Shown here one piece after another: positions 1 through 9,423 of a DNA stretch of 53,484 nt. Source of the DNA: Paenibacillus sediminis (GTDB taxonomy: Bacteria; Bacillota; Bacilli; Paenibacillales; Paenibacillaceae); NCBI RefSeq assembly GCF_017873765.1, contig NZ_JAGGKP010000017.1:1-53484 (forward strand), in the 5' to 3' direction. A program made the position numbers and the translations under genes. Numbering within the stretch: the first letter of the stretch is position 1; each line of letters begins with the position of its first letter. The notes beneath the pieces were generated by a model. The model did no database searches, was not told the origin of the DNA, and worked only from the letters and a program-made list of their open reading frames with translations.

Positions 1-20
1 CGCAACAAGATATGATGGGC

Positions 21-1652
21 TTATTCTTGTGTCAGTGAATGACTTTGTTTACGGAAATCGTTCGGTGTTATACCCTCAATCTTTTTGAACACTTTGCTAA
101 AATATTTCTCATCCTGATAGCCGACCATCTCTGCAATTTGCGAGATGCGCAGCTGAGGATTAAGGAGAAGCACCTTAGCCTTTTCAATGCGAATATTGCC
201 TAAATAATCAGACAGCGTTACTCCGAATTGCTGCTTGAATTTGCGTGATATGTATTCGCGGCTTAAATAGAACCTGCTTGCAATGTCCTGCAAAGAAATG
301 TCTTCATGATAGTTTCGTTCCACGTAGCGGGCAATATCAAAAATGACGTGATTTTCTTTACCATGCACATTGGTAAGCATTTTGCCGGCGGCTTGAAGCC
401 GTTTGGTCCACTGCTCTTTCCACTTAGGGAATGAGAGAAGTCCGTCCTCACCTAGCGGTAGCCAACCTGTTAACTCTGAATGAATGATGGACTCGTGCTC
501 CGGCTCATTCTCGAGCGGACCGTCCTCAATCCACTGTTCAAGAAGCCAGTCCCATTCCGTATTCCACTGATCCAATTGTTCAGGTGTAAGGAAGTCAAGC
601 TGCTTCGCTTGCGCCATCCATTCATCCAGCACAGATGACATTTGATCAAGTGATCCGCTTAGAGCGGCCAGTCGGAATTTTTCTTGATAAGCTTTCAGTC
701 TTAACGGTTTGAATTGAGCGGTTTCTGTCCGAATATCACGGTGGATATACGAATCGCCGTGCAGTAAATTTCGGTGCCAGAGTGATTGGCGTGCTTCATG
801 ATAGGAAGCGGCTGCTTTATTCGGGAACACGTGCAGTGAACCTACCCCAAAGTGCATTCTTCTATGTAAAGTTATAGTAATGCCTTCGTTGATGTTGCGC
901 AGCGCTGTATTGAGCGCATCTTGATCATCCCAGTAGAGAATGACGATTTCGTCAAGACGTTCTAGATGGCGAAAGGCAATCCCTTTTCCTTGCTTCTTCA
1001 GAAAATCGTTGCAAATATTAATTAACGTAAAGAAGAGGAGTTCCCGATTATATTCGTATTTGCGCACAATCGCGTCATCTAGTTGATGGGTGCTCATGAC
1101 TGCGACCGTAACGGACTGTGCCAGCTTTAAATAGGGGAATTCAGCCTGCAGCTGTGTCAGAACGCTATCCTTTGCGCTGTCTTCCATAATGAGCTCAGAG
1201 AGAAGCTTATCGTGGTAAAGAGGCTTCATCTGGTTCATTTCAATCGATTGCTTGAAACGTCTTTGACGCTCTTCTTCCTGACTGCGCCATGTCGTCACAG
1301 CTCTCGCTATCGCTTCATTAACAGCCTCGGCTTCAACCGGTTTAAGGATATAATCCATACCGCCATATCGAATCGTGTGCCGAACGAGTTCAAAGTTATC
1401 ATAACCGCTAATGACAATGACCTTGCTGTCTGGTGCGTTCGTATGCAGCCACTTCAGGAGCTGGGCCCCGTCTTGGCCAGGCATCCGCATATCCGTCATA
1501 ATAATTTGCGGCGATGACTCTATAACGATTTCAGCGGCCTTTATTCCATCTTCGGCTTCGAGCACCTCATCAATCCCGTGCTTGTCCCAATCAACCAATA
1601 GGCGGATTGCATCTCGTACATGCTTCTCGTCATCAACAATTAATGCTCTCAT
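21..1652 (-). CDS. YesN-like response regulator with AraC-type DNA-binding domain
   Basis: A 543-residue cytoplasmic transcription factor, probably the output half of a two-component system that controls the divergent sugar transporter. The receiver domain fills residues 1-120: the acidic pair D7/D8, the phospho-acceptor D54 in MTDMRMPG and the conserved K104 in LKP are all visible. A poorly conserved middle region follows. The last 100 residues form an AraC/XylS double helix-turn-helix (IARYVERNYHEDISLQDIA, then a second helix pair ending near KIEGITPNDFRK). This is the usual YesN architecture and length. It overlaps the upstream kinase gene by 4 bp, so the two are translationally coupled. 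The ligand is unknown, but the neighbours point to an oligosaccharide. Confidence in the family is high; the target promoter is inferred. Confidence 0.93.
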   Translation of the reverse strand: MRALIVDDEKHVRDAIRLLVDWDKHGIDEVLEAEDGIKAAEIVIESSPQIIMTDMRMPGQDGAQLLKWLHTNAPDSKVIVISGYDNFELVRHTIRYGGMDYILKPVEAEAVNEAIARAVTTWRSQEEERQRRFKQSIEMNQMKPLYHDKLLSELIMEDSAKDSVLTQLQAEFPYLKLAQSVTVAVMSTHQLDDAIVRKYEYNRELLFFTLINICNDFLKKQGKGIAFRHLERLDEIVILYWDDQDALNTALRNINEGITITLHRRMHFGVGSLHVFPNKAAASYHEARQSLWHRNLLHGDSYIHRDIRTETAQFKPLRLKAYQEKFRLAALSGSLDQMSSVLDEWMAQAKQLDFLTPEQLDQWNTEWDWLLEQWIEDGPLENEPEHESIIHSELTGWLPLGEDGLLSFPKWKEQWTKRLQAAGKMLTNVHGKENHVIFDIARYVERNYHEDISLQDIASRFYLSREYISRKFKQQFGVTLSDYLGNIRIEKAKVLLLNPQLRISQIAEMVGYQDEKYFSKVFKKIEGITPNDFRKQSHSLTQE

Positions 1653-3442
1653 CTGTTGTCACTCCCCAGTAGGTTAAATTCAAGCGTAACCATTATTCCA
1701 TGCGGCTTCATGTTGTTCAAAGTAAGTATTGCAGTATCGTCTGTGTAAAGCCGCAGACGCATAAGCACGTTGCGAATTCCGATCGGTTCATCTTCGTCAG
1801 CAGTTTCTTGTGTATGACCTGCCATTTGCTGCTGAAGCGCGTCTTGCAGTTTGCTAAGCTTATCCTCTGGTATACTCGATCCGTCGTTCTTGACGGTAAT
1901 GCGCAGCCTATTTCCATCGCCTGTCAGCGTGCTTGTTATATTAAGATGTCCTTTGCCAAGTTGTGGATTCATACCGTGTTTGAAGTAGTTTTCAACCAGC
2001 GGCTGAAGAATCATTTTTGGAATATGTGCCTTAAGTGTATTCGGATCGATATGAATCTCTGCCTCGAACCCGTCTCCAAACCGTTCCTTTTGCAGTTCAA
2101 TATAGGAGTTTATATAGTTCACTTCATCCTGTAAAGTAACGAGCGTATCATTGTTGCGCATGCTGTATCGCATCATTTTCGCGAGTGAAGACAGCAGGGA
2201 ATAGATTCGAGGTACATTATGCTGCAGCGCAAGGGTACCGATCGATTGCAATGTATTGTACAGAAAATGCGGGTTAATCTGTGCTTGCAATGCTTTTAAT
2301 TCATTTGTTTTATTCGCGATTTCAAGCCGATATTCTCTTAAGATCAAGTTGTTAATCGTATCCATCATCTGGCGGAATCGTCTAAACAAAACCCCGATTT
2401 CATCTTTACTGGTCACTTCAATATCTACTTCAAGATGTCCAGATTGGATTCGGTTCATATAACGAGTCAACTGCTTAATCGGCTCTGTAATGCGAATTGA
2501 GATGAATAGAGTGCCGAGGATAATTAATAACAGCGCGATGACAGTAATCGCCATATTAATTTGCGTCAGCTCTGTGGCGCGTTCAAACAGCGTATGGTTT
2601 GGGATTTGCTTCATTACTGTCCACTTGGCATACCCCATATTTATTTTCTCATAGATGTAGATTGAATTGTTCCCCTCAAAATGTCCTTTTTGCTGCCCCG
2701 TAGACAGCTTGTCCAAGGTCCATTTATCCGGGAGTCGTTTGCCGACCAGTTCTGAATCTCCGCTGTAAATAACGGTTCCTTTCTCATCGAGCAGCATAAG
2801 CTTTTCTTTATTGGCATCATAGAGCTGACCGCTGATGGTCGCGATGGAATCTAAACCAACGTCGATGGCAAGTACGCCTAGTTGCTTCGTTGTTGGAATC
2901 CGTGTAATAGAGCGGTAGAGTGTAATCACGCTTTTGTTATTATCAGCGGCCCCCTGAAAGCCATAGCCATGCATGGGATGAGTCGCTTCGATTTGTGTAT
3001 CTCCGTTCTCCCAAGAGATTCCTTTGCCTATATATGCATGTGATCTCGTTTCGCGTTTGGTCACAGACCTCGTAACTAGGGTCGATTGCTCCGTATTGTT
3101 CGCGTGCAAGTACACTTGATCAATATCGGCTACCGAGCTTTGGATACTTTTGAGTGTTGTATACACCTCGGCTACAGCCCGGTAATCATCAGGGATTTTT
3201 GTTAGATTGTTTAAGAAATGAGGGTCAGAATAAACGAGAATCGAAGCTTGATTGATGCTTTTTAAATAGTTTTCTAGATTCGTTTTCCCTTGGAAAATAA
3301 GCCGTGTATTCTCTTGAATCGCTTGTTCTTTAATCGACTCCCTAGTATGTATGTAAGTGATCGTTATCGACAGCAGGAGAGGGATCGTCGTAGCGATGAG
3401 CATGAACATTATTAACTTAGAACGAATGCTTTGAAATCTCAT
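1649..3442 (-). CDS. YesM-like membrane sensor histidine kinase
   Basis: A 597-residue sensor kinase, partner of the response regulator it overlaps by 4 bp. A first membrane segment lies at about residues 9-30, followed by an extracellular sensing region of about 260 residues (probably Cache-type). A second membrane segment is at about 295-316 and a HAMP linker (RITEPIKQLTRYMNRIQ) runs from about 317. The His_kinase domain carries the phospho-acceptor H392 in LQAQINPHFLYNTLQS, the hallmark of the LytS/YesM class. The C-terminal HATPase shows an N-box-like LQPLVENYFKHG and a glycine-rich IGIRNV. The protein probably senses a sugar or its binding protein outside the cell. It starts about 100 bp from the divergent permease gene, with the cre-like box between them. 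Confidence 0.93.
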   Translation of the reverse strand: MRFQSIRSKLIMFMLIATTIPLLLSITITYIHTRESIKEQAIQENTRLIFQGKTNLENYLKSINQASILVYSDPHFLNNLTKIPDDYRAVAEVYTTLKSIQSSVADIDQVYLHANNTEQSTLVTRSVTKRETRSHAYIGKGISWENGDTQIEATHPMHGYGFQGAADNNKSVITLYRSITRIPTTKQLGVLAIDVGLDSIATISGQLYDANKEKLMLLDEKGTVIYSGDSELVGKRLPDKWTLDKLSTGQQKGHFEGNNSIYIYEKINMGYAKWTVMKQIPNHTLFERATELTQINMAITVIALLLIILGTLFISIRITEPIKQLTRYMNRIQSGHLEVDIEVTSKDEIGVLFRRFRQMMDTINNLILREYRLEIANKTNELKALQAQINPHFLYNTLQSIGTLALQHNVPRIYSLLSSLAKMMRYSMRNNDTLVTLQDEVNYINSYIELQKERFGDGFEAEIHIDPNTLKAHIPKMILQPLVENYFKHGMNPQLGKGHLNITSTLTGDGNRLRITVKNDGSSIPEDKLSKLQDALQQQMAGHTQETADEDEPIGIRNVLMRLRLYTDDTAILTLNNMKPHGIMVTLEFNLLGSDNR

Positions 3443-3486
3443 ATCAATATTTTCCCCCTATCGGTTCACGATCTTCTGTGGTTTTT

Positions 3487-3501
3487 ATGTAAGCGATCTC
3501 A
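3487..3501 (+). promoter_or_regulatory. Candidate cre (CcpA) site upstream of the sugar ABC operon
   Basis: ATGTAAGCGATCTCA matches the catabolite-response consensus WTGNAARCGNWWWCA at 14 of 15 positions. It lies 45 bp before the first permease gene and between the divergent kinase and transporter genes. By analogy with Firmicutes sugar operons, it would let CcpA repress uptake when glucose is present. Binding has not been tested, and no clear -35/-10 pair was found beside it. Confidence 0.5.
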
Positions 3502-3546
3502 CATAATAGATTTAAGATTATCAAGATAAGTAAAGGGGAGAACGGG

Positions 3547-4428
3547 ATGAATCGCAAAAAGACTTCTCAACTGCTGCAACAGCTCGTCTTTGTGGGTCCC
3601 TCCACAGTCTTTTTTATTCTTATTATCATGATTCCTTTCCTGCTGGGTCTATCTTTCTCATTTACGAACTGGGATGGTGTAGCTGATAAAGTGGCCTGGG
3701 TAGGACTGGATAATTTCAAAAAAATTTTTATGGATGATCCGGATTTCGGAGCTGCGTTCTGGTTTACAACTAAGTTTACCGTAATTGGTGTTATATTGAC
3801 TAATGTTCTTGGTTTTTTCTTAGCGTATTTCTTAACAAAGCCGCTTAAGACGCGCAATATACTGCGTACGGTGTTCTTTATTCCGAACGTCATTGGCGGG
3901 CTGCTGCTCGGTTTTATTTGGCAGTTTATTTTCGTGAAAGGCTTTGCGGCGATCGGTGAATTTACGAAGCTTCCATTCTTCAATTTACCATGGTTAGGGG
4001 ATGAGAAGACAGCCTTTTGGGGAATCGTTATTGTCTTCGTATGGCAAACGGCTGGTTACTTGATGGTTATTTACATTTCATCGCTTGGCAACGTGCCTCA
4101 AGATATTTTGGAAGCTGCAGAAATTGATGGCGCTAATCGCTTGCAAATCTTAAGAAGCATCATTGTTCCGCTTATTATGCCGGCGGTAACCGTATGTCTG
4201 TTCCTTGCCATTTCGTGGTCTTTCAAAATGTTTGACCTTAACCTGTCACTGACAAAAGGCGGACCATTCGGTTCAACGGAATCGGTGGCATTCAATATTT
4301 ACAAAGAAGCGTTCCAAAACAACCGCTATGGACTTGGAACAGCGAAAGCGATTATTTTCTTTGTTGTCGTAGCCGTTATTACAAGCGTCCAAGTTAAATT
4401 TACGAAAAGCAAGGAGGTTGAAGCCTAA
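3547..4428 (+). CDS. Carbohydrate ABC transporter permease (MalF/UgpA type)
   Basis: A 293-residue inner-membrane permease of the CUT1 sugar transporter family. About six hydrophobic segments can be read. The cytoplasmic EAA loop that docks the ATPase is clear at about residues 195-220 (EAAEIDGANRLQILRSI, then PLIMP). Start ATG 3547 follows the ribosome site AAAGGGGAG. It overlaps the next permease by one base (TAATG), so the two are co-translated and should form the heterodimeric channel. No ATPase gene is present in the operon. This is usual for CUT1 systems in Gram-positives, which share an MsmX-like ATPase encoded elsewhere. Substrate is not evident from sequence; the downstream alpha-glucosidase suggests a glucosidic oligosaccharide. 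Confidence 0.93.
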   Translation: MNRKKTSQLLQQLVFVGPSTVFFILIIMIPFLLGLSFSFTNWDGVADKVAWVGLDNFKKIFMDDPDFGAAFWFTTKFTVIGVILTNVLGFFLAYFLTKPLKTRNILRTVFFIPNVIGGLLLGFIWQFIFVKGFAAIGEFTKLPFFNLPWLGDEKTAFWGIVIVFVWQTAGYLMVIYISSLGNVPQDILEAAEIDGANRLQILRSIIVPLIMPAVTVCLFLAISWSFKMFDLNLSLTKGGPFGSTESVAFNIYKEAFQNNRYGLGTAKAIIFFVVVAVITSVQVKFTKSKEVEA

Positions 4429-5276
4429 TGGAAATTACGAAAAAATACCGCGCCGGTACGCTGGTGACTGAAATCATCGTCGCTCTTGTAGGGCTGATCT
4501 TTCTTGTTCCGTTTTATTTTCTATTCGTCAACTCGGTCAAATCGTTCGGAGACATTCTTACGAATTCGGCAAGCTTCCCAGTTTCCTTCGAGTGGAGCAA
4601 CTACAGTAAAGCATGGGAAGCAACGAAGTTCCCAGCAGCATTTTGGAACTCGCTCATAATTACGGTCGTGAGCAACTTGCTCCTTGCGCTCATGAGTGCG
4701 ATGGCCGCTTATCGAATGGTTCGTCATAATACGCGGTTTAACGCAGTTCTATTTACCATGTTTGTCGCTGCCATGGTTATTCCGTTCCAATCGGTCATGA
4801 TTCCGCTCGTGAAAGTCATGAAAGTAGTAACAGATACGCTGGGCATTACGGATAGCAGGATTGCACTCATTATTTGTTACCTTGGGTTTGGGATTCCGAT
4901 GACGGTGTTTCTTTTCCATGGATTTATTAAATCGATTCCGCTTGAAATTGAAGAAGCAGCAACGGTAGATGGATCGAACAGTTACGGCGTGTTCTTCCGG
5001 ATCGTATTGCCGCTTATGAAACCGATGATTGTTACCGTTATTATTCTGAATACACTGTGGATCTGGAACGACTATTTGCTGCCGTCACTCATTCTTCAAG
5101 GTGCAGATACACGAACGATTCCGCTTGCGACAAGCGCCTTTTTCGGGCAGTATACGAAGCAATGGGATTTAGCGCTTGCGGCACTTGTGCTCGGCATTTT
5201 GCCAGTCATTATTTTCTTCCTATCGATGCAGAAGTACATTATTGAAGGAATTACGCAGGGAGCTGTTAAGGGTTAA
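4428..5276 (+). CDS. Carbohydrate ABC transporter permease (MalG/UgpE type)
   Basis: A 282-residue second permease of the CUT1 transporter. It has a short N-terminal tail, about six membrane segments, and an EAA loop at about residues 183-210 (EEAATVDGSNSYGVFFRIVL, then PLMKP). It is the expected partner of the MalF-type permease with which it shares the TAATG junction. The C-terminus (YIIEGITQGAVKG) is the conserved ending of MalG-like proteins (GLTAGAVKG and variants). The binding-protein gene follows 126 bp later, so it may be under partly separate control. Confidence 0.93.
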   Translation: MEITKKYRAGTLVTEIIVALVGLIFLVPFYFLFVNSVKSFGDILTNSASFPVSFEWSNYSKAWEATKFPAAFWNSLIITVVSNLLLALMSAMAAYRMVRHNTRFNAVLFTMFVAAMVIPFQSVMIPLVKVMKVVTDTLGITDSRIALIICYLGFGIPMTVFLFHGFIKSIPLEIEEAATVDGSNSYGVFFRIVLPLMKPMIVTVIILNTLWIWNDYLLPSLILQGADTRTIPLATSAFFGQYTKQWDLALAALVLGILPVIIFFLSMQKYIIEGITQGAVKG

Positions 5277-5327
5277 AGCGATTGTCAATCTCTTCCCCCT
5301 GTTTGGTCAATATACTACGTGCAAGGA

Positions 5328-5362
5328 CGTTTACTCTCTCATTTATAATGGAAAAGTAAACG
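5328..5362 (+). promoter_or_regulatory. Inverted repeat upstream of the binding-protein gene
   Basis: CGTTTACT at 5328-5335 is repeated as a perfect reverse complement, AGTAAACG, at 5355-5362, with 19 bp between. It sits 40 bp upstream of the solute-binding protein start. It could be a regulator half-site pair, or an RNA hairpin that protects the binding-protein part of the mRNA, which is usually needed in excess over permeases. There is no T-run after it, so a strong terminator is unlikely. Confidence 0.35.
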
Positions 5363-5402
5363 ATTACAAAAATTGAGTAATCGAAAAAGGGAGGATCAAC
5401 GC

Positions 5403-6707
5403 ATGAAAAAGAAATATGCAAAACTTTCATTCATCATGTTACTCGCTTTATCTCTGGTGCTTTCTGCTTGCGGCAGTAAAGCGAAAGAGGAAGCTTCAAC
5501 TGGGACAACGAACAGTGGAGGCACTGACAAACCCGCTGAAACAAAAACGATTCATATTTTCCAATTTAAAGTGGAAATTTCCGAAGCTCTCAATAAGATG
5601 AAAGAAGAATATGAGAAGGAACATCCAGGCATCAAATTGGATATTCAAACTGTAGGCGGCGGTTCTGACTACGGCGCTGCGCTGAAAGCGAAATTCGCTT
5701 CCGGTGAAGAACCAGACATTTTCAATATTCAAGGTTACGCTGAAATGGATACTTGGATTGATAAACTAGAGGATCTTTCCGATCAACCTTGGGTAAACGA
5801 TGTTATTGATGTTGCGAAAGAGCCAATGACGAAAGACGGCAAGTTGTATGGTCAACCGATGAACCTTGAAGGTTACGGCTTCGTATACAACAAAGACTTG
5901 TTCGCAAAAGCGGGCATCACTAAACTGCCAACTACGCTTTCTGAACTTACAGCTGCAGCTCAAAAATTGCAAGATGCGGGCATCACTCCATTTGCGAACG
6001 GATACCAAGAGTTCTGGATTCTCGGCATTCATAATTTGAACATTGCATTTGCGCAACAACCTGATCCGAACGCATTTATTAAAGGCCTAAATGATGGAAC
6101 AGCGAAAATTTCCGATAACCCAGTATTTAAAGATTGGGCGAATCTGCTAGATTTAACTTTGAAATACGGCAACAAAAACCCGCTCACAACGGACTACAAC
6201 ACAGAAGTAACGATGTTTGCGAACGGTCAAGCTGCAATGACGCAACAAGGCAACTGGATTCAAGGACAAATTGATGGCATTAATAAAAACCTGAATGTAG
6301 GTATTCTGCCAATGCCAATCAATGACAATCCTGATCAAGACAGACTGGCTGTAGGCGTGCCTAACAACTGGGTAGTTAACAAGAACTCACCAGTAAAAGC
6401 TGAAGCTAAAGAATTCTTGAACTGGCTTGTAACGTCTGAAACAGGCAAAAAATACATTGCTAAAGAATTCAAATTCATTCCTGCATTCAAGAGCATTACA
6501 GCAACTGCTGATGACATCGGTCCTCTAGGCGCTGAAGTTGTGAAATACAGCCAAGCAGGCAAAACACTTAGCTGGAACTGGGCTAAATACCCTGACGGCG
6601 CTACAAATGAATTCGGTAACATCATGCAATCCTATGTTGCAGGTAAATCCGATAAACAAAAAATGTTCGAAGATTTTGAGAAAACTTGGAACAATTTGAA
6701 GAAATAA
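5403..6707 (+). CDS. Sugar-binding lipoprotein of the ABC transporter (SBP family 1)
   Basis: A 434-residue extracellular solute-binding protein that would deliver the sugar to the two permeases upstream. ATG 5403 is preferred over an upstream TTG at 5373 because GGGAGG lies 8 bp before it and the signal peptide (MKKKYAKLSFIMLLALSLVL) starts there. The lipobox is LSAC, so the mature protein begins at Cys and is anchored to the outer face of the membrane. A low-complexity Ser/Thr/Gly linker follows the Cys. The remainder has a MalE-like fold, including the conserved aromatic-rich C-terminal half (GNWIQGQIDGI). A hairpin terminator follows the gene. Confidence 0.93.
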   Translation: MKKKYAKLSFIMLLALSLVLSACGSKAKEEASTGTTNSGGTDKPAETKTIHIFQFKVEISEALNKMKEEYEKEHPGIKLDIQTVGGGSDYGAALKAKFASGEEPDIFNIQGYAEMDTWIDKLEDLSDQPWVNDVIDVAKEPMTKDGKLYGQPMNLEGYGFVYNKDLFAKAGITKLPTTLSELTAAAQKLQDAGITPFANGYQEFWILGIHNLNIAFAQQPDPNAFIKGLNDGTAKISDNPVFKDWANLLDLTLKYGNKNPLTTDYNTEVTMFANGQAAMTQQGNWIQGQIDGINKNLNVGILPMPINDNPDQDRLAVGVPNNWVVNKNSPVKAEAKEFLNWLVTSETGKKYIAKEFKFIPAFKSITATADDIGPLGAEVVKYSQAGKTLSWNWAKYPDGATNEFGNIMQSYVAGKSDKQKMFEDFEKTWNNLKK

Positions 6708-6741
6708 TTTACAAGTAAGGGAAAATCGTAAAATATGTGAT

Positions 6742-6780
6742 GAGAGGCTGCCTCTACTTAGAGTAGCAGCCTCTTCATTT
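6742..6780 (+). terminator. Rho-independent terminator after the binding-protein gene
   Basis: The arms AGAGGCTGC and GCAGCCTCT pair perfectly around a short loop that can itself fold, and are followed by TCATTTA. It ends the permease/binding-protein transcript, although the weak T-run may allow readthrough into the glucosidase gene. Confidence 0.6.
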
Positions 6781-6829
6781 ATCTCCTAATCATCAATTCA
6801 TTTAATTGAAAAGAGAGGTCTACAGACAA

Positions 6830-9277
6830 ATGGAAGATACGAGTCAAGCCATACATCCCGATCATAGTGGTCCGGTTATCGTACAGGAAGCGTGGTTAAC
6901 AAGCGGCAAATTTGTAAAGCTTGAGCAAGATGAATCTCTCTATATCTGCCGAGCAGAGCATGCCAATTTTGCAATTGTGTTTTTGTCAGATGATTGCTTT
7001 CGCATTCAGCTATTTAAAGGGGACAAGCCTGACTTGTCTACAACCACAGCTATTGTAAAAGAGGGGTATCGGCCTACTAAGGTCCAAATGGAAGAGAATG
7101 CTGAAGAAATCATTTTCCGAACAGCTTCTATAATTCTTCGGATGGATAAAGATTCGTTTACATGGACTGTTCTGAATCATTCCGGACAAGTTGTAGCTCG
7201 TCAGTCGTTAATTAGCTGGAACCCTCGCAGTGCGACTACAGCTGTGTATGATATGCCTGCGGAATCGCATTTCTACGGACTCGGAGAGAAGGCAAGCTTT
7301 CTAGATAAACGGGGAGAACATTATACGAACTGGAATACAGACGTGTACGCACCTCATCTACCTGAAATTGAAGCACTTTATCAGTCGGTACCGTTTCTTA
7401 TCCATATGCACAGCGGACTTAGCTACGGTATTTTTGTTGATAATCCAGGGCGTACCGATTTCGATATGCGTTCTCATCAAATTGCATATACGATTGGCAG
7501 TGCTACAGGAAATTACGACTTGTACTTTATCTATGGTCCGGATATGAAAGAAGTGGTCGCTCGTTATACAACAATTACAGGCAAAATCTCTCTGCCGCCT
7601 AAATGGGCCATCGGTTATCATCAATCTCGTTATAGCTATGAGACTCAAGAGGAAGTGCTTCAGCTCGCACGGACATTCCGTGAGAAGCAAATTCCAGTCG
7701 ATGTCATCTATTTAGATATTCATTATATGGATGAGTATCGCGTGTTTACGTTCGATCCTGTTCGCTTCCCTGATCCTAAAGGAATGATAAAAGAACTGCA
7801 AGAAATGGGAATTCGGATTGTTCCAATCGTCGATCCAGGCGTGAAGAAGGACCCGAAATATAAGCAATATATAGAGGGTGTGCAAAACGGATATTTCAGC
7901 AAGAAGCTTGAAGGTGAAATCTTCTTCGGCGATGTATGGCCAGGCGCCAGTGCCTTCCCTGACTTTACTGATGACCAGACAGCAGAGTGGTGGGGAGAAC
8001 AGCATCGTTTCTATACTGATCTTGGTATTCGCGGAATATGGAATGACATGAATGAACCAGCGGTTTTTAATGAATCAAAGACGATGGATCTCGATGTTGT
8101 ACACCGGAATAATGGTAAGCCTAAGACGCATGAGGAGCTCCACAATTTGTATGGTATGCTCATGTCTAAAGCTACCTTTGAAGGAATGCGCAAGCTTAGT
8201 AATGATGAGCGTCCATTCGTTCTGACGAGAGCTGGATATTCTGGTATTCAGCGGTATGCGGCTGTATGGACTGGAGATAACCGCAGCTTCTGGGAGCACA
8301 TGGCGATGGCTATGCCGATGGTGTTAAATATGGGGTTGTCTGGAATCGCCTTTGCTGGACCGGATATTGGCGGTTTTGCGCACCATACTTCGGATCAATT
8401 GCTTGTCCGCTGGACGCAAATGGGTGTGTTTTTCCCTTATACTCGTAATCACTCTGCAATTGGAACTATGCGACAAGAACCTTGGTCTTTCGGTGAAGAC
8501 GCGGAAAAGATTATTCGCAAGTATATTGGTTTACGCTACCGCTGGATGCCTCATATGTATAATTTGTTCCATGAAACGTCTAAGATAGGCTTGCCAGTTA
8601 TGCGTCCGCTGCTCCTTGAGTATCAGGATGATCCTAACGTCACGAACTTAAGCGATCAATTTTTGCTGGGCAGCAATGTGCTGATTGCTCCTATATACCG
8701 TCCGGATACCGATCACCGAGCTGTATATTTACCTGCAGGGCAGTGGATCGATTATTGGACAGGAGAGCAGCATGAGGGAGGGCGCCATATTCTGGCTCAT
8801 GCTCCGCTCGATACGCTGCCTATTTATGTGAAATCTGGCTCGTTTATTACGGAAGGTCCGCTGAAGCAATATGCGGACGAGCAGCTTGCAGATCTTATTA
8901 CGTTCCATCTGTATGGTGCTAGTAGTGATCGATCTTTCTCGGCTGATTATACACTGTATGAAGATGATGGTGTGACGTTTGCTTTTGAGCGTGGTCAATT
9001 TTCTGAATTAGCTGTAAAGGCTCTTGGTAACGAAGAAGGATTAACTATTTCTTACTCTTATCACAAAAAGGGCTACCAAGCGAATCGAGGCAGCTTGCAA
9101 TTCGCGCTTCATAACACGGAATTCGAAGTTTCCTCAATTGTCGGATTAGACCGATTGACCCAAGAAGATTTGGACAACGGTAAACTCGGATGGACTTTGG
9201 ATGAGGCCAAAGGTATTGTTCTCATTCAAGTGGCTGAGCCATCTGAAGGCGGAGAAATTACGATCCGTAAAGCATAA
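6830..9277 (+). CDS. Glycoside hydrolase family 31 alpha-glucosidase
   Basis: An 815-residue intracellular enzyme (no signal peptide) that should release glucose or a related sugar from the non-reducing end of imported alpha-glycosides. GH31 signatures are clear: the catalytic nucleophile Asp in WNDMNEP at about residue 405, the acid/base Asp in VWTGDN at about 480, and the substrate-pocket FAGPDIGGF. An N-terminal beta-sandwich (galactose-mutarotase-like) precedes the barrel, and C-terminal beta domains follow. ATG 6830 is chosen over a TTG at 6806 because AAGAGAGG lies 10-12 bp before it. The gene lies directly after the transporter and is probably co-induced with it. Linkage specificity (maltose, isomaltose, xyloside) cannot be told from the sequence by eye. 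Confidence 0.92.
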   Translation: MEDTSQAIHPDHSGPVIVQEAWLTSGKFVKLEQDESLYICRAEHANFAIVFLSDDCFRIQLFKGDKPDLSTTTAIVKEGYRPTKVQMEENAEEIIFRTASIILRMDKDSFTWTVLNHSGQVVARQSLISWNPRSATTAVYDMPAESHFYGLGEKASFLDKRGEHYTNWNTDVYAPHLPEIEALYQSVPFLIHMHSGLSYGIFVDNPGRTDFDMRSHQIAYTIGSATGNYDLYFIYGPDMKEVVARYTTITGKISLPPKWAIGYHQSRYSYETQEEVLQLARTFREKQIPVDVIYLDIHYMDEYRVFTFDPVRFPDPKGMIKELQEMGIRIVPIVDPGVKKDPKYKQYIEGVQNGYFSKKLEGEIFFGDVWPGASAFPDFTDDQTAEWWGEQHRFYTDLGIRGIWNDMNEPAVFNESKTMDLDVVHRNNGKPKTHEELHNLYGMLMSKATFEGMRKLSNDERPFVLTRAGYSGIQRYAAVWTGDNRSFWEHMAMAMPMVLNMGLSGIAFAGPDIGGFAHHTSDQLLVRWTQMGVFFPYTRNHSAIGTMRQEPWSFGEDAEKIIRKYIGLRYRWMPHMYNLFHETSKIGLPVMRPLLLEYQDDPNVTNLSDQFLLGSNVLIAPIYRPDTDHRAVYLPAGQWIDYWTGEQHEGGRHILAHAPLDTLPIYVKSGSFITEGPLKQYADEQLADLITFHLYGASSDRSFSADYTLYEDDGVTFAFERGQFSELAVKALGNEEGLTISYSYHKKGYQANRGSLQFALHNTEFEVSSIVGLDRLTQEDLDNGKLGWTLDEAKGIVLIQVAEPSEGGEITIRKA

Positions 9278-9299
9278 TTCTATAAGTCATTTCTTTCAT

Positions 9300-9338
9300 A
9301 AATCATCGCTCAATTTATATCGGGCGATGATTTTATTT
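9300..9338 (+). terminator. Terminator after the alpha-glucosidase
   Basis: The perfect arms AAATCATCGC and GCGATGATTT enclose a 14-base loop, followed by TTATTT. It separates the sugar module from the helicase gene. Confidence 0.7.
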
Positions 9339-9423
9339 ACATCATTATAGATTATTGTTTTTAAATCTGTTCGTTTTCGTATAAGATGTTATTAAAATAT
9401 GGAAAAGGATACGGGAGACAACG

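Noticed and set aside
1212..1517. Frames opposite to strong genes (for example 1212-1517, 5766-6059, 8729-8998, 26720-26965)
   Set aside because: They lie on the opposite strand of well-supported genes, have no ribosome sites and show shadow-type composition.
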